The notes below the pieces were generated by a model that was given only the letters and a program-made list of their open reading frames with translations, was not told the DNA's origin and did no database searches. A stretch of DNA of 64,000 bases, taken from contig NC_018216.1 of assembly GCF_000219625.1 (NCBI RefSeq), positions 1,550,001 through 1,614,000 of the forward strand, in the 5' to 3' direction. This document shows, in pieces, positions 23,513 to 34,457 of the stretch. Position 1 is the stretch's first letter; the number at the start of each line of letters is the position of its first letter. This DNA comes from Zymoseptoria tritici IPO323 (taxonomy: Eukaryota; Ascomycota; Dothideomycetes; Mycosphaerellales; Mycosphaerellaceae). The position numbers and the translations under genes were made by a program.

Positions 23513-23786
23513 TGTGAGGGGGGAACTTCCAAAGGTTCCGATCTCCCGCGGATAGTAGCAGTGCGGACGTATGGAGTAGCATAGGGGGCAAAAAGGGCGG
23601 TAAACTGTACAATTAGAGTAAAAGGTAGGGGGGCAAAGGAGGTAGTATTAAGAGCTCTGTACTATTAGGCCTCGTATGCGTGTCCAAGGTCCTTCCGGAG
23701 GTCGATGTCTTTATAATCCCCCGACCTACATACGAAGCTGAAGCTAGATACAGACCACACGTAACAGTGCGATATTCCCTACTACA
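23513..23786 (-). repeat. 3' LTR of the large Ty3-type element
   Basis: A 274-bp direct repeat of 44,454-44,727 with no indels. The purine tract lies immediately inside it. Confidence 0.9.
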
Positions 23787-24080
23787 TCCGTCCCCCTCCT
23801 GTAGTGTCTGACCCAGACACTGTAAGAACCTAAACTATACTATTGTGCACGCTTAAAGCGTAAAAACCCTCTAGATCTAGCACTAGCGTCGTCCTTTTTA
23901 ACTTGTTGCTAACGTAGACTGTCCCTATCCTCGGGTTTTGTACCTACTACGCATGTCTATCGTATGCATTGCAGCTAAAACAAAAGAAACAAAACAAAAG
24001 AAACAACAAAAAGAAAAAAGAACCTTAAAACAAGCGCTAGTGCAGAAAACAGTCGCTCCTTATGTCCTGTTCGCACTAAA

Positions 24081-24117
24081 TGTTTCCTAGACCTAATACG
24101 GATTTTAGGTCTAGCAA
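24081..24117. repeat. Hairpin of the GTTTSCYAGAC family, after the extra ORF
   Basis: Arms TGTTTCCTAGACC and GGTCTAGCAAA enclose a short loop. It lies just beyond the end of the extra ORF, before the 3' LTR. Confidence 0.6.
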
Positions 24118-24149
24118 AGGCTATAAACCTATCGCTAAGTACTATCCTC

Positions 24150-26890
24150 CTACTACATATCGCGTCTAGGTACGCGCTTGCTATCCTTGCCGATAAGTAA
24201 GTCGGGGACTTCCTAGGGTACTGCGATATCCGTATCTCCCTGCCTAAGCAGCTTACGCTCCCTGTCGTCTACATCGTTAGGCGCGACTTTAGCTAGTAGA
24301 GGTTAGTGCTTCTAGAAGTCGGTCGGATGCTTGTCCTTAGCGTTGTAGTACGATCGGCTACCGAACGTATTCCTCTCCGCGTACTTAATATCCTTATAGT
24401 TTGCCTTTACTCGAGCTATAGTTGCATCTCGCTACTTCTTAATTTATGCCCTTAGATCGACAACATTAAGGCGTATAAGCTTCTCTAATTCGACGACGAC
24501 TCTAGGGCTCTCCTACTTCTCGTAAGCAACAAGTACAGCAGCGATATAGTTGTTTAGTGTCAAAGACACAGACGTAGGGAAGGCGTAAGGAATCTTGCCG
24601 TACTTGTTAATAAGCCCGGAGGGTATCTTCTCGGGGGCGGTTAGGTCTATGTAAGCTTTGCGCAGCATCTCCTAATTACTAGCTTCGGCACATTCGAGAG
24701 AACCATCTACATGCATAGCTACGAACTAGGGAAGAATCGTTCGACGCTCGGTCTCGGCCTTAGTGTCGACACTATGTAGCAGATGCGGGACTGTAATGCG
24801 AATATTAAATGCCTTGCAAGGAACGTGTTCCTACTTAAGCTTATAGCGATCTAGGAAGTGTTGCGGTAGCACCGTATTATTAATCTTCTGTACTGCTCCG
24901 TCTGCGTAGTTGTTAGCCCTTATCTACTAGTACTATTCCTAAAAGATCTCCTTCTCGTACATCCTCTTAACGAGCACTGTACAGTCCTTCTTGCCCTCGT
25001 CTGTTAAGGAGACCGTACCTTAAATCTAGTTAATACCGCGATTCTCCTCGACTATGCGGCTAACCGTAAGGTCGATATACTTAAAGGTAGTGTTGTCGCC
25101 CTTCTTAGTACTTTTAGCGTAGTATAGGTACGACACTAGCCGGTGCTTATAGTTACCTCGCAGAAGAACATATAGCAGCTAGTATAAGATGTCCTGGCGG
25201 ATAAGCTGCTAGATCTAAGAGTAGCACATCGTGCGAAGCTATCCGTAGTTAGGCTAGCTATTGATTTCGCGCTAATACCACAAGTACATGTCTATTTCCT
25301 TATTAATAATCTTACAAAGGGCCTTGTCCTATCCGATCTACGCGAAGAGGGGAATGTTAAGCGTGCCATTTCTCTTAAACTCGTTCTCCTAACCGGCCGT
25401 CAAGTACATCGCTTAGCGAGCCTTGTTAAAGAAGCCGTTAAAGTTAAGCTGGCCGAGTTCTCTACGTAGGACGTTATTGTCGAAGCGGTACGGCCTAAGG
25501 AAGTCCGATAGTCGAGACGGACGAGCATCCTTAAACCACATCTTGTACGTCTCGGAACCTGTCTTTAGCTAGCTAAGCTTGTACGTATTATACTTAAGGG
25601 TAGTGAGTTTAAAGAGCGTATTGTTCTTTGCTATTACATTCCCGGTCTTTACCTTAATTCCGAAGTATCGAAGCAGGTCCCTCGCATAATTGTAGCACAG
25701 GAACGTGCACTCCTCCTTTAGCTTCGTACTATCCGGGTATAGCAGCTACAGGTATCGAAACAGCTAGTTTAGGGTAGCAAGACGTTGCGAAAGCGGAAGC
25801 CTCCTTAGGCTATTAATCGTAGCGATGATTTAAGGTAAGGCGTCCTTACAATTACAGGTCGTGTTCGTAGGTTCCGTAATAGGCATGCCGAGAGCGATCT
25901 ATGTTTCAGTTACTGCCTAACTTACTAAGCGAGCCCTTCCCGTAGTGCGAACAATAGGACTCGCGTAGATACTCCCTCCGAGACTAGGGCTAGAAATAGA
26001 TCTGCCGGAGTAGGGCGTTTAGGGGCGGCCGGAGCTACTCTCGGAAGGGGTACCGCGCATAGGAAGACTAACGAGATTAGCTGGCTTTTCCTTGGTTTTG
26101 GACCTTGTGCTTATAGCGGGAGGTGCTTCGATCTGCTTCTAAGTGTTAGATCCAGACGCAATTTCCTTCTCCTTTCCCTTAGGCTTATAGGGCACCATCT
26201 ACCTACGACTATCTATATGCCGGTTGTACGTGTTGCGCACGATGTTAATCTGCTCCTGTGTAGGGCGATCGATTCCTCCTAGTTTGGCGACTGTTGTACT
26301 TAGTCCCTCTCGGATCCGAATGACCCTGTCCTACACCCTGGCTGTACCGACGAATGTATTCTCGTGAAACAAGCATAGCCACTATCGTACCCTTATCGGA
26401 CTACGTCTTGTACTTCGAAGCTAGCTTTCGAATCTCTTTTGCCATGTTCTTAGATTTGTACACGTATTGCCTTAGTTCCGGGTTTGCATCTATTACGTCC
26501 TATCCCTATTCTTTTGTAAGGGCGTCGTAAATGCCCTTCTTACGGTTGCGGGTCCTCCTGCCATCCGTAGCTGCCGCTACTAGCCTCGGATAAGCAGCTG
26601 CAATACTGTCCTGTCTAGTAATCCTCCCGGTTCCTAAGGTAATAGGGACCCGGTTTATCTGTACGAAATCCCACATACCTACTACAAACTCTGCTGCTTT
26701 TTCCAATCCTAATTCCAAGGTATTAACGATGTCTAATACTACTCGCTCGCGGTCCGCGTCTGGCATGCTCTTAAGGAGACTCTTAAGTTTTCCTAGCTCC
26801 CTAGTGTTCTACGTAGTCGAGAAGGCTATACGCATTTCTTTATTGTTTGTTAAGGATGCGCTCCGGAGGCGAGCTAGGATGTTGTCTATG
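24150..26890 (-). pseudogene. Extra ORF downstream of pol in the large Ty3-type element, function unknown
   Basis: A reading frame of roughly 900 codons runs from about 26.89 to 24.15 kb, broken by many TAG/TAA codons and one apparent frameshift near 26.37 kb. The N-terminal part includes DADRERVVLDIVNTLELGLE and VQINRVPITLGTGRITRQDS; the middle is a Pro/Ser-rich linker; the larger C-terminal part includes CNCKDALP, LKEECTFLCYNYARDLLRYFG and TFGSRSYYNAKDKHPTDF. It has no resemblance to gag, protease, RT, RNase H or integrase, and no clear signal peptide or membrane span. Its place after integrase is where some LTR elements carry an additional gene. It could be captured from the host or from another element. 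Confidence 0.55.
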
Positions 26891-26973
26891 TCGGTAGTAG
26901 TATGCGCAGTTGCGCTCGTTATTAAGGTGTATTGTGTGCGCTCGGTGCGCTCGTATCGTTTCGAAGCTGTTCT

Positions 26974-27078
26974 TGCGCTAATGCGCTTGGGTAGTATGTG
27001 TGTTGTTTTGCGCTAATGCGCTTAGTTAGTATGTGTGTTGTTTTGCGCTAATGCGCTCGGTTGGTATGTGTGTCGAGG
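26974..27078. repeat. Tandem repeat, 35-bp unit, three copies
   Basis: Units beginning TGCGCTAATGCGCT recur at 26974, 27009 and 27044, each ending in a TATGTGTGT stretch. Confidence 0.85.
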
Positions 27079-27284
27079 GGGGCTCGTAGAGGGTGTTTAA
27101 TTAGGTCGAAGGTCTGCGAGGACGCAGATAAGGTTCGTCTAGGAGGAAAAGGAGTCGTTAGGGGATGTGCAAGGAGATAGGAAAGAAAGAAGATATAGTA
27201 GATGTTGTAGGGAAGTCGGAGGTGTAGAGAAGATTAAGGCTTTTAAGTAGGGCGAGCAGGCAGAAAGCGGGTCCCTTGCTTGTT

Positions 27285-27510
27285 CGTAAATTATGTACGT
27301 GCTCGTGCTCGTAATTGTTAGAAGAGCTCGTAATTATCAGGAAAGGCCTGTAATTGTTGTGTCGGTAATTGCTGTGTTAGTAATTGTTAGTTCGTAAATT
27401 GTGTGCGTGCTTGTGCTCGTAATTGTTAGAAGAGCTCGTAATTGTTAGGAAAGGCCTTAGGAAAGGCCTGTAATTATTGTGTCGGTAATTGTTATGTTAG
27501 TAAATATTTC
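27285..27510. repeat. Tandem duplication of about 100 bp rich in GTAATTGTT
   Basis: Two adjacent copies each contain GCTCGTAATTGTTAGAAGAG, GGAAAGGCCTGTAATT and GTCGGTAATTG. The second has a short internal duplication of GGAAAGGCCT. A further diverged piece lies near 27,825-27,890. Confidence 0.7.
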
Positions 27511-28056
27511 GCATTAGCAGTCTCGTAATTATAGCAGAATGTGCATAATTGTCCAGAAAAAGGCAGCCTAGCCCCTAAATGTCCGAAAGGGTAACTAGGC
27601 TTCGTAAATTATAACTCCCTCCCCTTTAGGGTAGAGAACGTATGTTTAGTACGCTCTAAACAATAGTAGATTAGTTGTAGCTAGCAGAGACACCTAGGCA
27701 ATGTCCTATCCTTCGCAAATGTTTACTAGACCCCTTTCCCTAAATAGTCTGGCAAACAACTAGGCCTATCCGGCAGTACTAGCCTTTAAAAGATGTCCGC
27801 CGGCAGGAGGCAATAACAACAGCTGCTCGCTCGTGATTATGTGCGTGAATTTGCTTGTAATTGTTCTTCGTAAATACGCTAGTAATTGTAGTGCGGAAGA
27901 GTTTGGCGGTGTCGGTCTATTAGATAGATAGCGGCGAGGACGGAGATAAGGTCGTGCCGGGGGTCTTGTTATAAGCGAAAGAGCTTACTTTAACACAAAG
28001 AAATGTATGTGTCTCTTTGGGTAATAATAATATTTGCCTGAGAGAGCGAGCAGAGC

Positions 28057-28143
28057 CTTTGCTAGACTACTAGTCTAAGAAACAACTATAGTAAGCTAAG
28101 GGCATCCGTCGCTATGTTTGCCAGACCCTTAGTCTGGGAAACA
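28057..28143. repeat. Two hairpins of the GTTTSCYAGAC family after the integrase end
   Basis: At 28,115-28,143 the arms TGTTTGCCAGAC and GTCTGGGAAACA pair around CCTTA. At 28,057-28,083 a second copy reads TTTGCTAGAC...GTCTAAGAAA. A third, with a longer loop, is at 27,721-27,757. Confidence 0.7.
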
Positions 28144-28149
28144 TTTTAA

Positions 28150-31100
28150 TGCGAATTATAGCCGCACTTAGATTCTTAGGTACTGTAATCGTTCTTCCGG
28201 GGACAGCGAGGATTCCCTTACCCCCTGCACGATATTCGGAGGTCCGGGAGCCGGTTCTCTATACTGTTTAGCAGTAGGGTCGTCGCCGTAAGGTAATGCC
28301 GGCTCTTTATCCTTACTCTTAACACTTGTAAGCCATTTAGGGTTTAAGTCGCCGCGTGTTAGCTCTTCGAGCTTATTAACATGCTCGAGGTAGTCTGTAG
28401 GGACTACCCGAAGTATGTCCCTAGACTATATGCCTTAGAGCTCTACCTCGTCTAGTTCTGTAATCTTATAGGTACCGGTGTCTAGGCTTATACTTGTTAC
28501 TCGGTAGGGCCCCTTCTATCGAAAGGACAGCTTCTCGTAGGTAGACTTTCGCTCGCCTCTTTTTAACAGTACGAGCTGCCCCTTCTTAAGCGGCTTGTTG
28601 TCGACATTATAGTTTATATCCTAGTACTCCTTCTAGGCATCTCGTAGCCTTCGCTACAGGGCGGTAACTTCTCTAACATCCTTCTTAGAGCAGAAGATCT
28701 GCCTTACTCGAGCGGCTAGCAAGTCTTCGGTCGTACGCACCATCTTCTAGTTAATCGTTTTCCAAGTGTCGTACCGTAGCTTAATAGGAAGGACGACATT
28801 AAATGCATAGAAAAGACTTGCCGGCGTATATCCCGTAGACCTGCGAACAGTAGTGCGGTCTGCCTATAGTGCTACGTGGAAAAAGGATCTCTAGCCCTTT
28901 AGCTTGCCCTGCGTGCACTTTAAGAGGACGTCTAGGATATTGGGATGTCTACGCTCGACTAGACTGTTCGCTTTAGGGTAGTAGGCGGACACACGACTAA
29001 GGTTTGTATCTATTTAAGCTAGTAGTTAAGGCACATCGCCGTAGTTCTTAGGCCCTCTATTAAAGAAGATCCGGTTATAGGCTCTAGTGCGTGAAAAGAC
29101 GTCTTTAAAAAGAAACTTCGCGACCTACCTTGAGCTTATACCTTAATTCTGCCCCTTATTTACGATCCTTCCTTCCGGCTATCTAGAGAGAGACTCCCTA
29201 GCTATAATAATGCTTCCGGAGCTATCGATATAAACGACGTCTACATACTACGACTTGCTAACATAGCTGTTGTATCTTAGGTGCAGTTCCGACATACTCG
29301 CTAGTCCGGACAATCGAAGAAGACACTTGGGGCACTTTCCGATGAAATCTCGGACCTGCTTATATAGGCCCTGCTAGTAATACCGACAAGCGATCTTTAT
29401 ATAGGTCCCTTTACGCCCTTAGTGGCCGGAGGTAGGGTCCCTATAGAGGATATAGATGATCGACTTCTGCTTAGTCTCCTTATCGATAACTCTACATAGC
29501 GGCTTGTTAATTCTTTTCTAATACTATAGGCAGCGCTCCCTAACTAGGTAGCGAGATGCCTGTTTCTTAAAGGCATACCAGCTGTTCCTGTTTACTCCTA
29601 CCGGTCGTCGAAGGGTTAGGAGGTAGTATGTTACATCGCGGTAGAAGTCTAAGAGGAAGCTGTTAATGCTATTCCGAACAAGTTCCTCTTCTAGATTAGG
29701 GGTAATCTCTTCGGCCTCGACACGATTCGCGTATACTATATATAGCATGCTGTTAATTATTTCTTCGTAGTCCTGCTTATGCTCCTCGTCGATGTTATCG
29801 GACTAAGTACGCGGTCGTCGAGACAGCGCATCTGTAGCACTGTGTAGTCGGCCGGGAATATGCTTTACATCGAAATCAAACAGTCGTATCTATAAAAGCT
29901 ACCTTGTTATTACTGCGTTAGGTAAGTCGGTCGGTAGTCGGTTTAGCTAATAGACTAGAGTATTCGCATCTAGCTTAAGTAGGAAGTAAACACCGTAGAG
30001 ATAGTACTTTAGCTTTTTTAATGCCTTTAAAACACCGAGACACTTAAGTTTCCTAGTATCGAACTTTCGCTCGTTTAGCTTCTAGATGCCGCTTTTATAC
30101 CGAGATAGGTGTCTTGTCTTATAGTTGTTAACATCTTGTTATATAAGGACTGCTCCGAACCTATCCCTGGATGTATTAATAGCAAGGATGATCTATCCTC
30201 CCGAAACGTAGTCTATAGTCTTAAGAGCCGGTGTAGTAACGAGAGCCTTCTTTAGTTTCTCTATCGATGCGTTATGCTCGGTAGTCTAACACTAGTACAT
30301 ATTAGGCTTTAGTAGATTGTACAGCGGAGCTAACACCTATGTATACTTCTTAATCCAGATGCGGAAGTATACGACTACACCTAGGAATACTCGAACCTCC
30401 TTAGGGTTGTCTAGAGCAGGCTACTCGGTGATCTTAACGACTCGTACTTTATTAGGGTAACGGCTATGCACATTACAAACGTACCCGACAATTAGTACCC
30501 CTATCGAGAACTATCGCGACTTAAGAGCTGATATAGTAAGTCCGGCTCTCTTAATGTCGGCAAGGACTACGTTAAGGTTCGTAACATGTTTAGCAACCCA
30601 ACGTCGGATGCTAGGCTCGGTTTCCTCGTCATCGTACGTAGTACGTAGACCTTTAACTCTAATGTCGTCTAGAAAGGGGCGAGCTCGGTGATTTATGTGC
30701 TCCTAAAGGATAGTAGTTATAATCCTTTGGAACTAAGCGACCGAATTCGTTCCGCCTATAGGAATCCCTGTGTGCCTAAACAGCCCGAGCAGTATGTAAA
30801 AGGAGGTAAGGTCCCGACAGTGCTCGGCTAGGGGTATTTGGTCGTATCTAGAGAAGAGGTCTATAAGCGAGGTAGTAGTGCACCCTGCGAAGTCTGCGGA
30901 AAAGGAGTCTGCGTCCGGTGGCATGTTAGCATCCCTTAGCGTGACATAGTTTACTTCTGTAGCTAAGTTAATAAGTCGGTACTTCTTCTCCTCCTTCTTT
31001 TCCTGGACACGCTCCCCTTCCGGCATAGGGTCCTTGGCTTTTAGTAGCTTTAGGTTGTCTAGCTTCTTTTGCACGATAAACCAGGGGTTCCGGTATGCAC

Positions 31101-31160
31101 TATAGGATAGCTCGATTACTCTATTGCAGGCTCGCTTACTAACTATCTGTATTACCACCT
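28150..31160 (-). pseudogene. pol of the large Ty3-type element: reverse transcriptase, RNase H, integrase
   Basis: One minus-strand frame holds the Ty3-type pol order. RT landmarks are YRLINLATEVN, SLIDLFSRYDQIPLAE, GLFRHTGIPIGGTNSVA and the active-site box FLDDIRVKG, with FLDD in place of YxDD. RNase H follows (ILAINTSRDRFGAVLI, HIPGRLHSATDALSR). Integrase shows the CPKC half of the zinc-binding domain and core motifs (DVVYIDSSG; NSLVERRHPN containing the catalytic Glu). A basic region (LKKGQLVLLKRGERKSTYEK) precedes the end near 28.15 kb. Numerous TAG/TAA codons make it non-functional. Gag is in a different frame, related by a -1 shift. Confidence 0.75.
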
Positions 31161-31792
31161 TCTCGAGGGCTGCGGGGATAGGGAAGTTCTTGCACTGCTA
31201 GGCCTTGTGCGGAATCGTGCGGATCTCTACTAGTAGGGAAACATCCTCGTTTAGGCGACCGACATATAAGAAATCCTAAGTAAGAGACTTCTCTTGTCGG
31301 AAGAGACAGGCATAAAAAAGCTCGAGTTCTTTCGGCTTTAATTCGATCGTAGTCTTAAAGCTATTTATACGTTTAGGGGTAAGTCTCGAACCCTTCTCGA
31401 TGTTGGAAAACTTAGGGATAAGGTACTTGTTGTCCTAGGGGTGCGTACTCGGTGTAAGTTTGGCCTTATTTTTAAGACATCTCTGCCGCTAGTTGAAAGT
31501 ACTACTAGGGGGCTTGCTGCTAGTATCGTAAATACTACTATTAACGGGTCTGATCTTGTCCGCCTTGCGTTTGTACATAGTGTATGCATTCGGAGCGGAT
31601 CCTGCCTCCTATTCTGTTTTTCGCTAGAGGTAATCTAACTAGAGAATATCCGCCTACTTAATAATTAGCGACGCTACTCGAGCTTATAAGGTGGTTTCCT
31701 AGACTGTATCCGAGGGATTAATAGTGTATTTTGTCGAGGTAACGGTCCGGAACTTATCCTAAGCCCTTACTTTATCCTAGGTGCTAAGGAAA

Positions 31793-31820
31793 TGTTTGCT
31801 AGACCCGGGGTCTAGGAAAG
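31793..31820. repeat. Hairpin of the GTTTSCYAGAC family between protease and RT regions
   Basis: Reads TGTTTGCTAGACC, CGGG, GGTCTAGGAAAG. It lies inside the element between recognisable protease and RT sequences. Confidence 0.6.
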
Positions 31821-32276
31821 GTTTCGGGTCGACTTCGACTAGTAGTCTCGTTCCGGACGACTGTAAGTAATCCTCCGGATAGTTAAATAATGCTACCGCG
31901 TTACCGGGGTGTCGGTAGCCTACTCGTTTCCCGACTCCTCGGGCTTGGTTATGTAAAATGCCTCGGTCGGACCGTACCTATCTCCGTATCCCTTAACTCT
32001 AGTAAAGGTAATCGTTGTTCTATCCGGTGTCGCGATTATGCACTCGAGGGACCCGTCGTCGCAGTTTACAGATCTAAGCCGCATCTGTCTAGTCTATAGT
32101 CGGCCGAGAAGGAAAGGTGCAGTCCGTACAACAAGAAACGACGAGTAGGTAAGAACTCCTATAACCTTAATAGGTACCTGCTCTACAATACCCAGGAAAT
32201 CCGCACAGCTACTAACCGTATTTATCTGTATTAGCCGGCAGGTGCGTATGCTAACACCCGCTCGCTTTACCGCAGA

Positions 32277-34132
32277 CTAGCTTATAATGTTCCTTTTAGA
32301 TCCCTCGTCGATCATAGCACGACGCTCCCTGTGTCGTTTTGGACTAATAATGCATTCCACAACGGGCGAGGGTATAATAACATAGTCTCGGTCGTTAAAG
32401 GACAACCTCGCGTCCTTAGGGTCCTCGTACAGGTCCTGCATTAGTCTCGGGGGCATTATAACATATAGCTCCTTAACTATAGGACCGAGGAAAGTAGGGT
32501 TATCGTCTTCTATCTCTTCTACGAACCTATTGCGTACATAAAATCTAGAGGGCAGGATGTGCTTAGTAGTAGCACTGCTAAGTTCAAACTCGACTCGCAC
32601 CCCGTAAGAACGAAGCGGCTCGTCTATATCGTACTAGTATGCTGCAGTAGCTGCAATGTTATCCTCCTTAACGATAATCGACAGCCCGGCTTCCTTAGCA
32701 GCTATTGCGAAGTCTTCTTAGTTCCGAGCACAGCGCTTAAGAAGTCCCCTAGCTACTACAGGCGAGGCAGCGAGAAGCTCCCTAACAGGGATATTAGACG
32801 GTTGCGCTAGTATCCTATCGAGCAGCACTTTTTCTATGTTAAGCCGCTCTCGAAGGTAAATGTCCCTTCTCTACGCCCCCTTTCCAGTCGCAGCAGGCTT
32901 CTAGTTCTTCTTTTTCTTTAGCAGCGGGGGGTTAACGAAGCCCTAAGAAGGAGGGGTAGGATCTAGATCTATGCTTCTAGTAGGGTCCTAGGTCTGGCTG
33001 TCGTTTGCGGACTACGGCTAGTTACCGGTGTTAAATGCACTGTTACTAGTAAGAGTGCCCTATGTCGACTACGAGCCTTCTTCGACTACCTTTATGTACT
33101 CTTCTATATTAGGGATCTTGCGGGCATCGATCTTAATAGATACTATCTTCTTTGGCTTTATAACACGACTAGTATTATTGCTCGGCTTAGCGGCTATCTC
33201 CTTTCCCTTAGCCGTGCTCGTTAGCCTAGTCGCAGCGTTCGCAGACAGAGAGTTAGTACGGATCTAATTTATATAGGGGGCACGAGGGTCTCGCTTATTA
33301 ATGTACACTAGATTATTAGGAACCGTACTTCTAGCGACGATGTTGCACTAGTTTCTATTTATGTTCGTTGCTAGTACGGGTCCTATAGGGGAACCTAAGC
33401 CTTAGCCTAGGTAACTAGGTTAAGCTAGTAACGAGGGTACAGGTTTTAAGGTCGGTAGAACAGGGCTAGGAACAAGTGCCGGGTTAAGAGGTGTACTCGG
33501 TATATGTGTCCGAGGAGCAAAGGCAGCTGTAGGTAGTTTATAAGCTGGCTAGTACTTCTTAGCATCCTCGATATTCGCATCGGCAGGCTAGGTAATAGCC
33601 CTTCCCTATGCTTTCTCGATAGCGGGAGCTATTATCCGGAGCTTAGGCTAATCCGGCTAGTTCCTAAACTGCACCTTTCGTCTGTTAACATTACCTTCTC
33701 GTCCGATATACTACTTCTTTTTACTGTCGCGGTGTGTCTAGCCCGCACTTAGGAGGTAGTTTATATACTTGCATTCGTAAACATTATAACCGGGTTTAAA
33801 GCAATAAAAGCATATATACCTAGAAGCTTCCTAGTAGAAGGGGTTCGAGCTGCTAGACAACTAATAGGGCACTAGTCTAGGTCTAGCGACATTGTACGAG
33901 TAGTACTCGGGAGAATCAGGGGTGTTATTAGTATGCAGCGTAGCTATGTAAGACTTCGGAAAGTCTCTAGGTAGATTAACAGCTACACGTGCACTTCTCT
34001 TAGCTCTCGCACGCTTAATCTTAGCAATAGTCATCTTAGAAAGCTTTTCAGACAGGTCCTCTATGTCCGGCAGCTTCTCTTTTGGTACGCGTAACGACCA
34101 GACTCCATCGTTCGATGCATCTAGCTTCGGAT
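32277..34132 (-). pseudogene. gag C-terminal part and protease of the large Ty3-type element
   Basis: From the chromovirus insertion point, the gag frame continues (VWSLRVPKEKLPDIEDLSEK, KRARAKRSARVAVNLPRDF) to a degenerate zinc knuckle, CFYCFKPGYNVYECKY, where Tyr replaces the usual His. In the same frame, near 32.3 kb, an aspartic-protease core reads AMIDEGSKRNIIS, corresponding to the DSG active site with Asp-Glu-Gly. Stops are TAG. Between 33.6 and 32.6 kb the sequence is low-complexity and poorly coding. Confidence 0.6.
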
Positions 34133-34316
34133 TGTCACGGGGTGCAGTCGGAGTACTGCCCTGGGTACACCTGAGCATGCTTGGTCAGCAGCTTCACGAG
34201 TAGCTGCCCTTCCCTTTTGTTCGGAGGTCGAGCTTCTCTCGACCTTCCTTCTTCTTTCTTTAGAGTGTATTGACAATCTAATACCGATTACACGTTCTAT
34301 CGACTCACCCGTGTCA
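34133..34316 (+). repeat. 5' LTR of the chromovirus
   Basis: 184 bp, with TG...CA ends, preceded by target duplication CGGAT. Confidence 0.93.
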
Positions 34317-34457
34317 TCATATACTCTCGCTTTAAACCTGCCCCGACCCGCTAACCAGCCTGGTCGCCGCAGCTTGATTCTACCCGCAAACCCGCAAACA
34401 CGAGAAAGTAAGTATACGCGCCTATTCAGCGTAGGTACAACCTCTCTCTTCTTCTTC

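Noticed and set aside
34317..34330. Primer-binding site after the chromovirus 5' LTR
   Set aside because: TCATATACTC does not match a tRNA 3' end I know, and I found no self-priming complement in the LTR, so none is annotated.
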